From Gautieria morchelliformis (taxonomy: Eukaryota > Basidiomycota > Agaricomycetes > Gomphales > Gomphaceae), in assembly GCA_015179125.1 (NCBI GenBank), contig WHVA01000435.1, forward strand, positions 1 through 64,000: 64,000 bases of DNA. The letters are read 5' to 3'. Numbering within the stretch: position 1 is the stretch's first letter; each line of letters starts with the position of its first letter. Positions 10,535 through 21,728 of this stretch are shown here, piece by piece. The notes under the pieces were generated by a model. It did not search any database. It was not told the origin of the DNA and saw only the letters and a program-made list of their open reading frames with translations. The position numbers and the translations under genes are program-made.

Positions 10535-11780
10535 TTAGATAAAAGGCTGGGTAGGAGGCAGCAAACCCAAGTGCCAACGAATATGGTGCGCCCTCAAGCA
10601 CTCTTCAACTCTGCTGTCGACAAAAACAGCACGAACAACACCTTCGACCAGACCTTGCTGTCTGAGGAGGATGGTCCCTCGGGCGAGGTTATGCCCGAGG
10701 TTCGACCTGAGGTCATCCAGTGGCCCATCGAGGATGCGGGGGCCATAGACATGCGGGAGCCGTGGCAGGAAGGGCCGAAAGGCAAGAAGGTGAGTACCGT
10801 CGTAGTCTTGTCTTGGAACGTTGCTGATTTGAGTAGTATAAGCGGATGTTATTCGCATATCACCCATCAGACTTGACCCTATACGGGTACAAGCTTGCCG
10901 ACAGAGGGCCCCGCGAGTGGCAGCTTGTGACTAAGGCCGAGGCAAGGTGCGCGCGCTGTGAAGAGGGCGACTATACGTGCCTTCGGGCCATTAGCCTCGA
11001 CTTCGGCATCGCCAACCAGGGTGCCTGCGTGTGGTGCAGGACATGATCTTTGGGCTGTAGTATAGCCCATGGTCGTCGCAGCAAGGCGAACCCAGGGAAA
11101 GGTCAGGCGAGCGAGGTGGGCAGGAAGCGGGCAAGGAGCGAGGACAGCGAGGACAGACCGAGGCCGAAGAAAGAGACCAAGGTTCAGGATGATGTTGAAA
11201 ACGATGATGACTCAAGTGATTGGGTCGAGCGAAACTTGGAGGTGAGGGTGGTGCGGATGGAAGTGAGGTTGAGCGAGGAGAAGGGAAAGGAGGCTGGGGG
11301 AGCAAGGCGGAGTGAGGGGAGCGAGGTTGAGGAGGTGAGGCAGAGTGAGGGGAAGGAAACCGAGGTCAAGGAAGGTCGGAGGGCGAAGAAGGACAAGAAG
11401 ACGAAAAGGTCAGAATGAAGTGCTGAGATGAAGGAACTGATAGCGGCGGTGAGGGATGTGGGGAAGAAGGTTGGCAAGGTTGAGGAAGTCTGCGAGTTGC
11501 TGGGGGAGTTTAGGGCAGCAAATGATAGGATGAACAGGGCGGATGTGGAATTCATGAGGATAAGGAGGAGGCGGAATTCATGAGGATAAGGAGGAGGCGG
11601 AATTATTTGAAGCGGATGCAGGCGGCGAGAGATTTGGCGAATTATGGGGGACATGGAGGTCTAGTGGAGCGAAGTAGTAGTAGTAATGAGGAGGAGTCGG
11701 GCGAGGATAGCGAGGGAAGCAAGGGGGAAGATATGAGGATGTGTTGTAGTAGTAGTTGTAGGGTTGGAGTAAACTAGTAA
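10535..11780 (+). CDS. Antisense reading in the chromovirus, Cys-rich then charged
   Basis: On the strand opposite to gag-pol, between the chromodomain and the 3' LTR. The readings run from about 10571: an acidic N-part, then a Cys-rich patch (EARCARCEEGDYTCL ... GACVWCRT) near 10930-11040, then a very long Lys/Glu/Arg-rich region (11050-11418), then a coiled-coil-like segment (MKELIAAVRDVGKKVGKVEE) and an acidic tail to about 11776. A typical fungal intron can be read between the first two parts. The paired CxxC motifs suggest a zinc-binding or DNA-binding protein. No known family is assigned. It is partly degraded along with the element, and a 26-base motif is duplicated in tandem near 11550-11600. 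Confidence 0.45.
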
Positions 11781-11888
11781 TGGAATAATGGAATTTTTCT
11801 TGGATTTTATTGATTGTTCTGTTTTTTTTCAATTGCGAGAGGATTTTGTTGTCTAACTACTGGGAAGTCATGGAATTAAAAGGAATGA

Positions 11889-13271
11889 TCATAGAGCAGT
11901 CAACGGTCCCGGCTTGCCCGGATAAGACTCATGGAAGTCAGTGACCAGCTCCGAGGCATGATCAAGCTCGGAAGCGAGGATCCACGAGGTTTCTTCGTCG
12001 GTACCTTCGTAACCAGTCCACCGAACGAGATAGAGCAGTTTGCAGCTCTTCTGTCTATTATCAATCTTGGAGTCGATGATTTCCAAGACTTCGAACTCGG
12101 GCTCGCCGTTGATGACGACTGGGGGCAGAGGAGGCTGAACTCGGTTCGGGATGGTGTTGGGTGAGGCTGGTTCGAGCATGGATACGTGGAATACTGGATG
12201 GACTGAATGCATGTGTTCTGGAAGTCGAAGGGTGAAGGAGTGAGTACCCGCTCGGGAAATGATCTCAAAAGGACCCAAGAACTTCTCGGCGAGCTTCTTG
12301 GTGGGTCAAGTTGTCCTGAAGTACTGTGCCTTTACAAAGGCGAGGGATCCTACTTGGAAATCAGGGGCGGGCCTGCGACGAACATCGGCCGAGGCTTGGT
12401 AGGTCTTTTGAGCCTCAAGGATGGCGTGGCAAAGTTCTTGGTGAAGCTTGTCCAGGTCAACCACGAAGTCTCGAGCTCGTGCCGAGGCGAGGTGCGCTCG
12501 GGGTGAACTGCGAGGTTCGGGTGGTAACCCTTGTTAGCAAAGAACGGGGAATACCAGTGGTTGCACTAGGCGCATTGTTGTAAGCGAACTCGGCTAGGGG
12601 AAGGAGCGAAGCCCAGTTGGACTGCTGATAGTTGCAGTAAATCTGAGGTACTGTTCCAAGGTCTGGTTAGCACGCTCGGTCTGACCGTCACCCTCAGGTG
12701 ATATCCCGAGGTGAAATGCAACCGCATGTCCAAGGCTTTCCCTAGAGAACGCCAGAAGTGCGAGACGAACTCGGAACCCCTGTCCGAGGTGACGTGTGAG
12801 GGGACTCCATGCTTGGAAAAGACATGAGGACAAAGAGGTGGCGAGCTCTTGCGAGGTTATCTTGTCTGTGGTTGGAATGAAGATAACCTGCTTAGTGAAG
12901 CGGTCAACAATCACTAGTATGGAGGTGAACTCGGATGAAGGTGGGAGTTGCTCAATGAAATCCATAGAGATGAATTCCACGGCTTCTTGGAACGGGAGTT
13001 GTTTGAGGAGACCATAGGGCTTGTGACGTTGCGGCTTACTTTGCATACAAGTGGTGCAAGCCTTGCAATACTCCTTGACAAAGGATCTAATCCCTGGCCA
13101 CGTTAGTCTCGTCGGATCAACTCCAAGGTCTTGTTGACCCCGAAGTGTCCCGAGAGAATGTGGTCGTGCTTGTATTGCAGGATGCGAAGTCGAAGGTCTC
13201 TGCCGCTGGAACATAGGTTCGGTTGTCGAGCTTGAGAAAGCCCTCGGGGTCTGTGGTCCACCTCGGGTCAT
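11889..13271 (-). CDS. chromovirus integrase and chromodomain region
   Basis: Part of the chromovirus fossil. The integrase core shows CTTCMQSKPQRHKPYG, SMDFIEQLP and EGDGQTERANQTLEQYLR. The C-terminal part has the gypsy GPFEII motif and a chromodomain (KLLYLVRWTGYEGTDEETSW), expected to target integration to chromatin marks. Broken. Confidence 0.88.
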
Positions 13272-13682
13272 TAACCAAGCCGAGGTGCTACTTGGCTATG
13301 GGGTCCGAGGGGAGGTTCGCTAGTATGTCAGCTCGGATCTGCTCGGTATCAAGCAGCGAAGCAGCTCGGAGTACGACGGGAGCAAGGTTAGTAGCTCTAA
13401 GGGACGATGCCAGCTGGTGTTGAGTAAACACTGGCCGTAGGTTCTGTGGGTTTATGGTGGCATAGTCGCTATTCCCCTCTTTAAGGTAGACGTCCCATCT
13501 CTAGTGAGAGAGTCAGGCTTCGTTCCGAGGCGACCAGGTCAGAAGCGGATGGCGAGGTTGAATGGGAAGGTATTCTGACCACCGAGCTTGTCACGAGTTA
13601 AGAGCTTCGTTGTTGAAAAGTATTCGAGGTTCTTATGATCGGTTATAACGTCGACAGGGTCGCCAGAACCCTCGAGGTAGTG

Positions 13683-14625
13683 TCACCAGCGTTGAAAAAC
13701 TTCAAAGATCGCTAGGAGCTCCTTGTCGTGAACATTGTAGTTGAGCTCGGTGGAGGTGAATGTGCGGGAGTGAAAAGCAACGGGATGAAGTTCACCCTCC
13801 GAGGTTTGCAATGATAAGATTGCCGCTAAAGCGTAATCTGAAGCATCAGTCTCTACAATTAGTGGAAGATCAGGAATCCAGTGGGTAAGGATAGGAGCAG
13901 TAGTGAACGCCTTTTCAACAGGTTGAAGGCTTGTCAACAATCCTCGAAAAGTTCCAAGGGGTACCCTTGCGGGTAAGTCGGGTGAGAGGAATGGTGATGT
14001 CCGAGTAGTTGTGAATGAAATGTCGGTAGAAATTGGCGAAACCAAGGAAAGATTGGATGTCGCGAACTTTGCGAGGTTCATGCCAGTCTTGAATGACCTT
14101 TACCTTGTCGTCCGCCATAGTGAGGCCCTCGGGAGAGAGTATGTAGCCGAGGAATTCAACCAAATCCCAATGAAACTCGCATTTGTCCTCTTTGGTGAAG
14201 AGGTTGTTGAGTCGCAGTCGTCGCAAGACTTCCTTGACATGTTCAACATGTTTGGAGGGGTCACTGGAATAGATTAGAATGTCATCCAAGTATACCACCA
14301 CACAAACATCCAAAAGGTCGGCGAAAATCTCATTCATGAATCTCTGGAAAGCAGCAGGGCCGTTAGTAAGACCAAATGGCATAACCAACCATTCAAATGA
14401 CCCATAGCAAGTCCTGAAGGCGGTTTTCCATTCGTCACCCTCAGCCACCCATACGAGGTGGTAAACGTGATGAAGGTCAATCTTCATATAGATGCGAGCA
14501 TTCTTTGGGGCATCAAGTAAGTCAGCAATCAATGGCAATGGATACCGATCTTTTTTTGAGATCTTGTTTAAACCTCGGAAGTCGACACACAACCGAAGTG
14601 AGCCATCTTTTTTGCGAACAAACAA
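13683..14625 (-). CDS. chromovirus reverse transcriptase-RNase H region
   Basis: Part of the chromovirus fossil. RT motifs [39 protein letters not shown] and the catalytic [11 protein letters not shown] are clear. The linker [15 protein letters not shown] and RNase H start [17 protein letters not shown] follow. Broken. Confidence 0.92.
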
Positions 14626-15002
14626 TACCAGTGCACCATGAGGCGAGCGTGAAGGTCAGATGAAACCGATGTTCAAGTGCTCGTCGATGAACTCGCGAAG
14701 TGCTTTGAGTTCGAAAGCTGAGAGAGAGTAGATGGGGCCGATAGGCGGCGAGGTTCCCTTCTTCAAGGTTGATCTTGATACCATGGGGTCGGTGGGGAGC
14801 TAGAGTGTCAGCGCGTGCTTTGCTGAAAACATCTGCAAATTCGTGATATACTTCAGGAACATGTTTCTTAACGTTCTCGGAAAGCTCAGAAGAGCTTTCT
14901 CCCGATGTTGCTCCTCAGGTGAGGAGCTCAGGCAAAGCCAGATTGAGCTGAAACACTTCGGACCCTTCTATCTGGATGCGCGCATGAAAGCGGGTGCATT
15001 GA

Positions 15003-15542
15003 TTAGGGACACGAGCGGTGCTTGCAACTTCGGAGGCGAGTTCTGAGGCAAGGTCGAAAGTGGAGGCGAAGATGCATAGGTGAAGTCGAAGTCATAGCCG
15101 AAGCTGAGCGGGCTGAAGTCGCCATGGTCGCTGGAGTCGTGGTCAAATCGATGGTCTTGAAAGTAATACTGCCCAATACCCAGTCAATCGATGGATTGTA
15201 GTGGGTGAGCCAGTTGTGGCCAAGTACCACCGAGCAACTCGAGTCAAGCGAGGTTACGTAGAAGGTAACCCATTGTTGTTTGCCAGTCGGAAAGCAGATA
15301 CAGAGGTCTAGAGCTTGGGTAATGGTAGTGTTACTACTACCGTCAAATAGTTTCAAGGGTATAGGAGAGACAGGATAAGCAGGCATAGAGTACTTCTGGA
15401 CAAATCTGGATTCAATAAAACAATCGGAAGACCCACAGTCAACTAATGCAACAAAAGAGACGTCGGGAAGCAAAGGGGAGGTTAGGTTTATGTTAAGGGA
15501 ATCTTTGGACAATGAATGAGAAGCGGCACTGAGTCTGAGCAC
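15003..15542 (-). CDS. chromovirus protease region
   Basis: Part of the chromovirus fossil. Retropepsin-like start FVALVDCGSSDCFIES, then WVTFYVTSLDSSCSVVLGHNW, the usual ILGxxWL-type motif of gypsy proteases. It lies upstream of RT in the element and is now separated from gag by foreign DNA. Confidence 0.8.
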   Translation of the reverse strand: MLRLSAASHSLSKDSLNINLTSPLLPDVSFVALVDCGSSDCFIESRFVQKYSMPAYPVSPIPLKLFDGSSNTTITQALDLCICFPTGKQQWVTFYVTSLDSSCSVVLGHNWLTHYNPSIDWVLGSITFKTIDLTTTPATMATSARSASAMTSTSPMHLRLHFRPCLRTRLRSCKHRSCP

Positions 15543-15876
15543 ATGGGTGAGGTTACCGCAATCCTCAGATAGGAGGGTCTAAGTCCGTAGGTGGTGGTTG
15601 CAGAGTGAGAGCCATCCAGGAGGCAACGACAGAGATGTTGTAAAGAAAGATGTCAACTACACGGGAGAAAAAGGAGGCAAATATATAAAAGGACATATGG
15701 TATTATAAATCTCGGCATTAGCAGTCCGTAGTAAGGATATGTAGAAACTAACATAATCTCGGAATGATGATGATGATGCAGGGTGAAGCTAAAAAGGACA
15801 GAAATATTCATATCTAACATAAACCATTAATCCATACAGGATTATGTAAATCCTGACGACAGAACCCTCCCTCCTT

Positions 15877-17462
15877 TCAGTCGGAGTCGGGCCATTCCAG
15901 GGTTTGCGACTCCTGATTACTACGGTCACCCTTGAGTGTCTTCCATGAATCCAACCCGAAAATCCCAGGGAGTGACTCCCATATGCCCCTACACCGCTGC
16001 TCTATAATTTCCTTAAACGCCTTCCGGCAGTCTCAACACACATCCGCCATGCACTCAAACTCGGAAATCTGACGGAGCGCCTGGAGGGGATTCGGCATCC
16101 GTAGCCAGTGGCTGTCCTGAAGCATGCACTGATCTGCGGTGCTTTTAAGTACCGTCCACGCTCTTTTGCACTCTAGTTCTTTGCACCCGGGACAGGCGGC
16201 CGGCCGAGGTATGATTGTTCTTCGCATGAAATCTGGCATCATCGATATTATATCCTTCTTTCCACATGAATATATGACAAACATGCGTTCCGGAAGGTCC
16301 ACCTTGATAACGACATCTATCCTAAGGCCACAGAGATTATAATATGCCGTAGGGAGCAAAACTTCAGCATTGGCCTCATAAGCAGATTTGATCACCACGG
16401 CGATGTCTCTGGCTCTTGAAACAACATCTGTTAATCCCAACCCATCTCGCGCAGGTGCCAAACGCCACTGTGCCAGGTTGTCTGGGTAAAACCTTTGCAT
16501 AGCATCCAGAACTGCCTCGTGAAGGGGATTGACGAAATACCTATTTGACAACCGTAAAATGGATGCCAGCTGATGTGTAGAGGACAGGAATTATAGGCAG
16601 TAGGTTCGGACTTGATGCTCAAAAGAAGACTAGAAATTAATTCACTACAGTATTTCTAGGTCAATAAATCGAAAAGAAACAAGACTAATTTACTTGCCTC
16701 TCTCAGTGAATTTAGTTGTCACTGAGAGAGGAGGGAAATGTGTCTCATGCGCATGTACTACTAGCCGGTGCTTTAGCGCCCGTGAGGCCACGGTGTGCCA
16801 TGCTAAGTGCCCATAGAACGTAGCACGGTAGTGAACAGCCGCAGCTCAAAAAGGAAACCTGTCCACAACCACCCACAAAGGGTCGGTTGGACAGAACATG
16901 AAAAGAAGTAGAAATACAGCTTTGAAAAATCAAAGAAAAATTTGACAAATCATAGAATGAATGTCAGCATGGTTTCAAGTCAAAATCAAAGGAAATCTGA
17001 ATGGTGGAATCTATTTGGCTTGATTTTGGTGCAGGAGCATAAATGCACCCAACATGATGGACATTGTTTCTCTTATAATATAACCTGGAAGAGGAACAAC
17101 AGTTGTCGAGTTAGCCAACGCGATACAAGACAATCGACTCGGTCTCACGGCAAACCGTATAGCGATTGCAGGAATTCCAATACCTCATCTGCTTTGTCCG
17201 ACAAGCGAACTACCGAGAGCCCATCAAACGTCTCAGAACTTTGCAGCGGTGTAGCCACTGCGAACATGTCTTGAAAAATTGTGGAATGGCGAGCAAGTTG
17301 GCTTTTGTGGACGCGGAACGCAACATCCTCTGCAAACAGCACAATATTGCCATCGTCAATGTAATATTGTTCGCTGCGTCTCATAGAAACATCCCTCCGT
17401 TCCGCAGGGGGTTCGCGCGAAAAGGGTGTGTGTGAAGGAGGCATGTTAGCCTCAGGATACAT
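15877..17462 (-). pseudogene. BTB/POZ-domain protein gene, split by a solo LTR
   Basis: Host-type gene of the Agaricomycete BTB family, which are putative protein-interaction or transcription-related proteins of unknown specific role. Exon 1 (from 17462) has the BTB signature DGNIVLFAEDVAFRVHKSQL, HSTIFQDMF and VVRLSDKADEVLEFLQSLYG, then a 63-nt GT-AG intron. The second half carries ASILRLSNRYFVNPLHEAVL and the later cysteines CPGCKELECKRAW. A solo LTR (16576-17054) interrupts the coding sequence between these parts. Taking out the LTR and one copy of its TGATG duplication leaves a continuous frame across the site. An in-frame TGA at 16033-16035 precedes a further conserved stretch ending at 15877 (GIWESLPGIFGLDSWKTLKG), so the gene is probably inactive for two reasons. 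Confidence 0.75.
16576..17054. repeat. Solo LTR, family A, copy 2
   Basis: Starts TGTAGAGGACAGG, ends GCACCCAACA, flanked by the duplication TGATG (16571-16575 and 17055-17059). Same family as 2613-3110 but without that copy's internal duplication. It sits within the coding region of a BTB gene. Confidence 0.9.
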
Positions 17463-17861
17463 CCTCCACTCGTTTGCTTGTTGTCTCCAATTTCGCTAAT
17501 TATTGAGTGCTATACTTATCTAGCCGTCCGAGCAACCTGACAGATACAGCAAGAAGGTCCGGAAGACGTCGTGTCTGAAATCTGAAATCAGGAGAAGTAC
17601 AAAGGGCACTGTCATTCAAGCGTTACATAAACATTACTGTAAGTAATCAGGATTCGAAAGCCTGTGCCAGATGGGGGGCTATAAAAAAAGAACTGTGGAT
17701 ATTTGCTTCAACGCCCACCAACCTATGGTCACCTTCATCGTAGGGGTAAGTCGAGATCGCACCGTTAAATTAGAAATTATTGATAGGATACTGTAACGTG
17801 CACCTCAGATGAGCCAACCAATTGAATCCACGACCCATACCCACCACTGTGCCTCAGTGCG

Positions 17862-18812
17862 TTGAATGATGAACAGTCTCTTTACGTTGACCAATCTACT
17901 CAACAGCTCCCTCGACCTACCTCCCTGTCGGTACCGGAATCAGACCCTCCGGTCTCCAAGTATCACCCTGACTTTCAGGACGATTTCGGATGTATGGACG
18001 TCTCCGTGACCCTCGTATCGCGGGATAAGACGCGGTTTCGTGTCAGCGCATGCGTACTCAGGGCAGCATCATGTGTGTTCAATACTATACTCTCCCTTCC
18101 ACAGCCAAAGGCAAGTCCACGCGATCCGGTCATCGACAACCTCGACGAGGATGCTGCAACGATCGAAGGTCTACTTCGGATGATTACAGGAAGAGAGATA
18201 CCCTCCCTTGACAGGCTCGAATCCATCGAAGCCCTTGCACTTGCTGCAGAAAAATGGGAGATGCCCGGTCCATTGTCGATTATACGGATGCTCTTACTAA
18301 GAGACAAGAGCTTTGCTGTTAACAGCCCTATAAGGCTCTATTGGTTGGGTTGTCGCCTGAGGTTGCCAGATCTATCGAATTTGGCCTCTAGCTATTCCTG
18401 CACGTCCGATATCTACTACAACCCAGACTTAGAGCCTGTCCTGAAAGCTCTGGGTGCAGAAGATCTTCTTCGCCTTATCAAATTCCACAGGCAGCGCCGC
18501 GATTGCATGCGAACGTATTTCAACGCTGGCACTATAAGAGAGCTTTGCGTCCACAGCTTACAGTTTCGAGACCTTCGATCCAGGTTTCTCGAATCCATGG
18601 ATCACACTCCTCCGAAAAACACGCCGGGTGAAAGTACCCTCCGTCTAATGGTCATGCAGTCGGGGGTATCGGCGGTGAATCAATGCCCTTCGGATGTCGA
18701 GGGGTGTTACCCAACTAGTAGATCATCGCATTACCTTGGTGACTTGGTCGTCCCGAAGCTCATGTCCCAATGGACAAGACTAAGTACCTCTGGATATATC
18801 CGCATTAAGTGA
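17862..18812 (+). CDS. BTB/POZ-domain protein
   Basis: About 316 codons open without a break. The BTB-like domain starts near residue 45 (CMDVSVTLVSRDKTRFRVSA, then VLRAASCVFNTILSL) and the following helices (DAATIEGLLRMITGREIP, LALAAEKWEMPGPLSIIRML) match basidiomycete BTB proteins. The open frame starts at a TTG, and the first in-frame ATG is at CMDVS. A real start may therefore lie in a small upstream exon (an out-of-frame ATG at 17809 follows an AG and is a candidate). It is head-to-head with the split BTB gene, and both lie inside the chromovirus. Specific function unknown. Confidence 0.7.
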   Translation: MNDEQSLYVDQSTQQLPRPTSLSVPESDPPVSKYHPDFQDDFGCMDVSVTLVSRDKTRFRVSACVLRAASCVFNTILSLPQPKASPRDPVIDNLDEDAATIEGLLRMITGREIPSLDRLESIEALALAAEKWEMPGPLSIIRMLLLRDKSFAVNSPIRLYWLGCRLRLPDLSNLASSYSCTSDIYYNPDLEPVLKALGAEDLLRLIKFHRQRRDCMRTYFNAGTIRELCVHSLQFRDLRSRFLESMDHTPPKNTPGESTLRLMVMQSGVSAVNQCPSDVEGCYPTSRSSHYLGDLVVPKLMSQWTRLSTSGYIRIK

Positions 18813-19380
18813 AGTGAGTCAATATCAATGGACAGATCCATTGCTGATATTTTATTTGAGGCAAATCAAACCCGCTGAAATTGATTTGTCTGGATTATAA
18901 CAGGTCCACAGTGTATGGGTTGTGGGTAACAGCGAATGCAGGGATATCTATCCCGGGGCAGCAGTTTGAGAGGTAAAACTAAGCAAAATGGTCCTAACTT
19001 ACGCATCCAAATCGATGTATGAAGAGAAGTCAATAGGAGCTGGTGAAAGGTGCATTGATACGGGCATCGGATCAAGCTGAGGTAACTCAATTAAAATCGC
19101 TGGAGATCAGATAAATAGACTCCGGAAAGGAGAAACCTGAGAGACCTAGACGAATGGGAACCGGTCCTTGCACGTTCCTTGGTCCAGTAGCCAGTCCAAC
19201 GGATACACGGTGAGGATTCTTGTTGGCGTATAGTCACAGTGTTCTCATTTCTGAACAGCTTATGGAGTGTCAATTAATCATGATGTATGTAGATGCTTAA
19301 CTTCCTCACCTCTCAAGCTGATTTTTGTAAGTAGTTCCAGGCGTGATTAGCATTTTCCTTCCATCACCGACAGTCTACAT

Positions 19381-20866
19381 TTGGGAAATCAGACCCGGTG
19401 TCATTCCTGGGTTGCTACCTATTTTTTCACCTCCGTAATGGAGGCCGAAGTCCCCTCGTTCGGGGTCTTCGCTGCCCGACCTTTAGAACCGCTACCGCTG
19501 GTAGACTTGTTCTTCGGGCAGTCCTTGACGATGTGGCCTTTGGTGCCGCAAAGCAGACAAAGGCCCTGGTCGACCCGACGTTGGCGTTCCTCGGGAAGTA
19601 GTTTACCGTCCTTCCTGAGCTTGCTCGATATGTCGGGCTGGCTCTTGTTGTTCGAAGAGTTGTTGTTGGAACCCTTGCCGTTATTGTTGGTCTTGTTGTG
19701 GTTCTTATTGTTATGGGAACCACTGGAAGACTGGTTGTTGTTAGTGGCATTGTGTCAGGGGACACCCTGTTTTCCATTTCCAGTTCCAACACCACACCCA
19801 GTTCCGACTCCATTTCCGACTCCGCTTCCGGTTCCGATTCCATCTCCGCATCCGCTTTCGGGAACGATTCCGCTTCTGGGAGAACTTCCACCAGTTCCGT
19901 TCGCCTTGCCAGTTCCACTCCAATTTCCGACTTCCGCCCCGGAACAGTGTCGGAAATCAAGCGACTCGCATAATAGGTGGCATCAAGGGTCGATCAAGGG
20001 TCAGGGGGATGCAGGGTTGATGGTGGGTGCCAAGTGTTGTCCCTGGCTGCGCAGCGTAGTATAATACGGGCTCGCTGACATTGGGGGTCCTTAGACTTTT
20101 CTCTTTGGATTTCCCCTTGTCAGGTGAGAACCCCCTCTCTTGTATGCTCTGTTCATTTATACATACTTTGGATTTCCCCTTGTCAGTTGTGTGGTAGTGC
20201 GATCTCCACGACTAGCCAGGGTTGCCCTTACACATTGCTGCTGGACTGATTAGCGGCGCGCGCGGGCTGGGAGCTACGACCATTGATCATAGTGTCATAC
20301 TCCTTACGCTCCCAGTAACAGCTGTCGCATTCCAGCGCGAAGTTCCTAAGCTCGGCGAGGCTGCGGAATCGAGGGAAGTGAAGCAAATCGTCCTTGATTC
20401 GTTTGGCCAAGCCCTTGTAGGCAAAGTGTCGGAGGGCCGCATCGTTCCACTGAGTCCGAGTCGAAGCTCAGGCGCAGTCGATAAAGAATTGCGCAGCCTT
20501 GTGGTGCTCTTTCATAACGATCTTCTTGAGGTCAATCTCGGCTTGGGCAGCGTTGTCGTATGGGCCAAAGTTGAGCTCAAGCTCAGCCTTGAAGCTGTCC
20601 CAGTCCTTGAGCCAATCTGGCTCGGGTTGGACCTCGCCGAGGATCGCCGGTTCAAAGTACTGTAGAGCTGAACCAGACAGGTAAGAGATAGCATACTGTA
20701 CCTTCGAGGCCCCAGTTTTGAAGGCTGAGGGGCAGTCTCGGAAGTTGAGTACGCATTGGAGGAAGAAGGTGCGAAGCTTGGCCTGGTCAGTACCGTCATA
20801 ACTATCTGGTTCCTTGACCTTGGCTCGTGCTTCGGACTCACGAGGTTTTGCGAGCTTGATGAACAC
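19381..20866 (-). CDS. chromovirus Gag region
   Basis: Part of the chromovirus fossil. The N-terminal part reads KVKEPDSYDGTDQAKLRTFF and ALQYFEPAILGEVQ, typical of gypsy capsids. After a Pro/Ser/Glu-rich stretch a CCHC knuckle (LCLLCGTKGHIVKDCP) lies near 19545-19575. Broken. Confidence 0.88.
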
Positions 20867-21178
20867 TCAACGCATTAGCTCGTTGTCCTCGAGGTCACCG
20901 AGGTACCTTGGGTGGCAGGTTGGGGAGGTCCCGGTCGTTGTCAGAACCTCCAGAGCTATCACCTGGATCACCTGAAGGGTTACCGGGGTCAGCCCTACCT
21001 TTGCCTTTGTTACTAGGCTCGGCGGGGTCTGCAAGGGGTATCCCCGGGGACTGTGGTGAATCGTCAGGGGCTTCCGAGAAACATCGTTGTTCTGAGATAC
21101 CCCAAAGGGTGCAGGAACGAGTTATCATGGACATAGTGAAGAAAAGGTATACGTAGGGTGTAAGGAGTCTGAAAATAC

Positions 21179-21723
21179 TGTTACGATACGATCCTTCATA
21201 AGGTTGACCGAGCTCGGGGGCGAAACCCGAGGTACGGTCCAAGGTTACGGGGCGAGGTTCTGATAGGGAAGTCGGAGAGGGACTAGGCTTCAGCTTATGT
21301 GCTGCGCCAACCCTACGCACGAGTCCCAACTTCGGAGGCAAATGAATAAGAGGCGAGGTTTGGCTTAAGAGGCGAGGCTTAGAAACTAACTAGGGATCAA
21401 AGTATGCGATAGTTGATTTTCAGACTGCGGAGTAGGAATGCATACAAGAGGGTTTATATACGAGCGAGGGTATGAGTCAGGGGCGAGCAAATGCAGGGGA
21501 AGGTCAGGGCGAGGTCAGGGTGAGGTAATATACAAATGATGCGTGATGGAGCGGAATCAGTAACTAAGGGGATTCGGGCATGGGATCAAGGTCGGATATG
21601 AGCTCTAGCTCGGGCTCAGGCGCCGGATTAGAATCACAAGTACTCGGGCACGAGTAGCACAAGGCTCGGGCTCAGAAGAAAGGTTATACCAGTAAGTAAC
21701 CAGCCAAAGGCCGGGTTCTTACA
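21179..21723 (-). repeat. chromovirus 5' LTR
   Basis: 545-bp LTR pairing with 9867-10410. Target duplication AACAC follows at 21724-21728. Confidence 0.92.
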
Positions 21724-21728
21724 AACAC

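Larger units (their letters stand above)
15640..19370. other. Non-retroviral DNA inside the chromovirus
   Basis: Between the protease and gag parts of the chromovirus lies about 3.7 kb that looks like host DNA: two BTB-domain genes in head-to-head orientation (15877-17462 minus and 17862-18812 plus). The outer boundaries are approximate and no terminal repeats or target duplication were recognised at them. The stretch 18813-19370 holds no recognisable gene, only a small hairpin near 18820-18850. It may be an insertion into the element or captured host sequence. Confidence 0.6.
9867..21723 (-). mobile_element. Ty3/gypsy chromovirus, long, broken, with internal foreign DNA
   Basis: An 11.9-kb interval bounded by about 545-bp LTRs (TGTTACGAT...GGTTCTTACA) and by the duplication AACAC at 9862-9866 and 21724-21728, which shows that both ends belong to one insertion. 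Read on the minus strand the order is gag, protease, RT-RNase H, integrase, chromodomain. A polypurine tract (complement of GTATCCCCCCCTTA at 10411) adjoins the 3' LTR. The coding region has many breaks. About 3.7 kb of unrelated DNA with two BTB genes separates gag from protease, and an antisense reading lies between the chromodomain and the 3' LTR. LTR divergence is about 3 percent. Confidence 0.92.

Noticed and set aside
15640-19370. Helitron capture as explanation for BTB genes in the chromovirus
   Set aside because: No TC start, CTRR end with hairpin, or A/T target junction was recognised at the approximate borders, so no element type is assigned.
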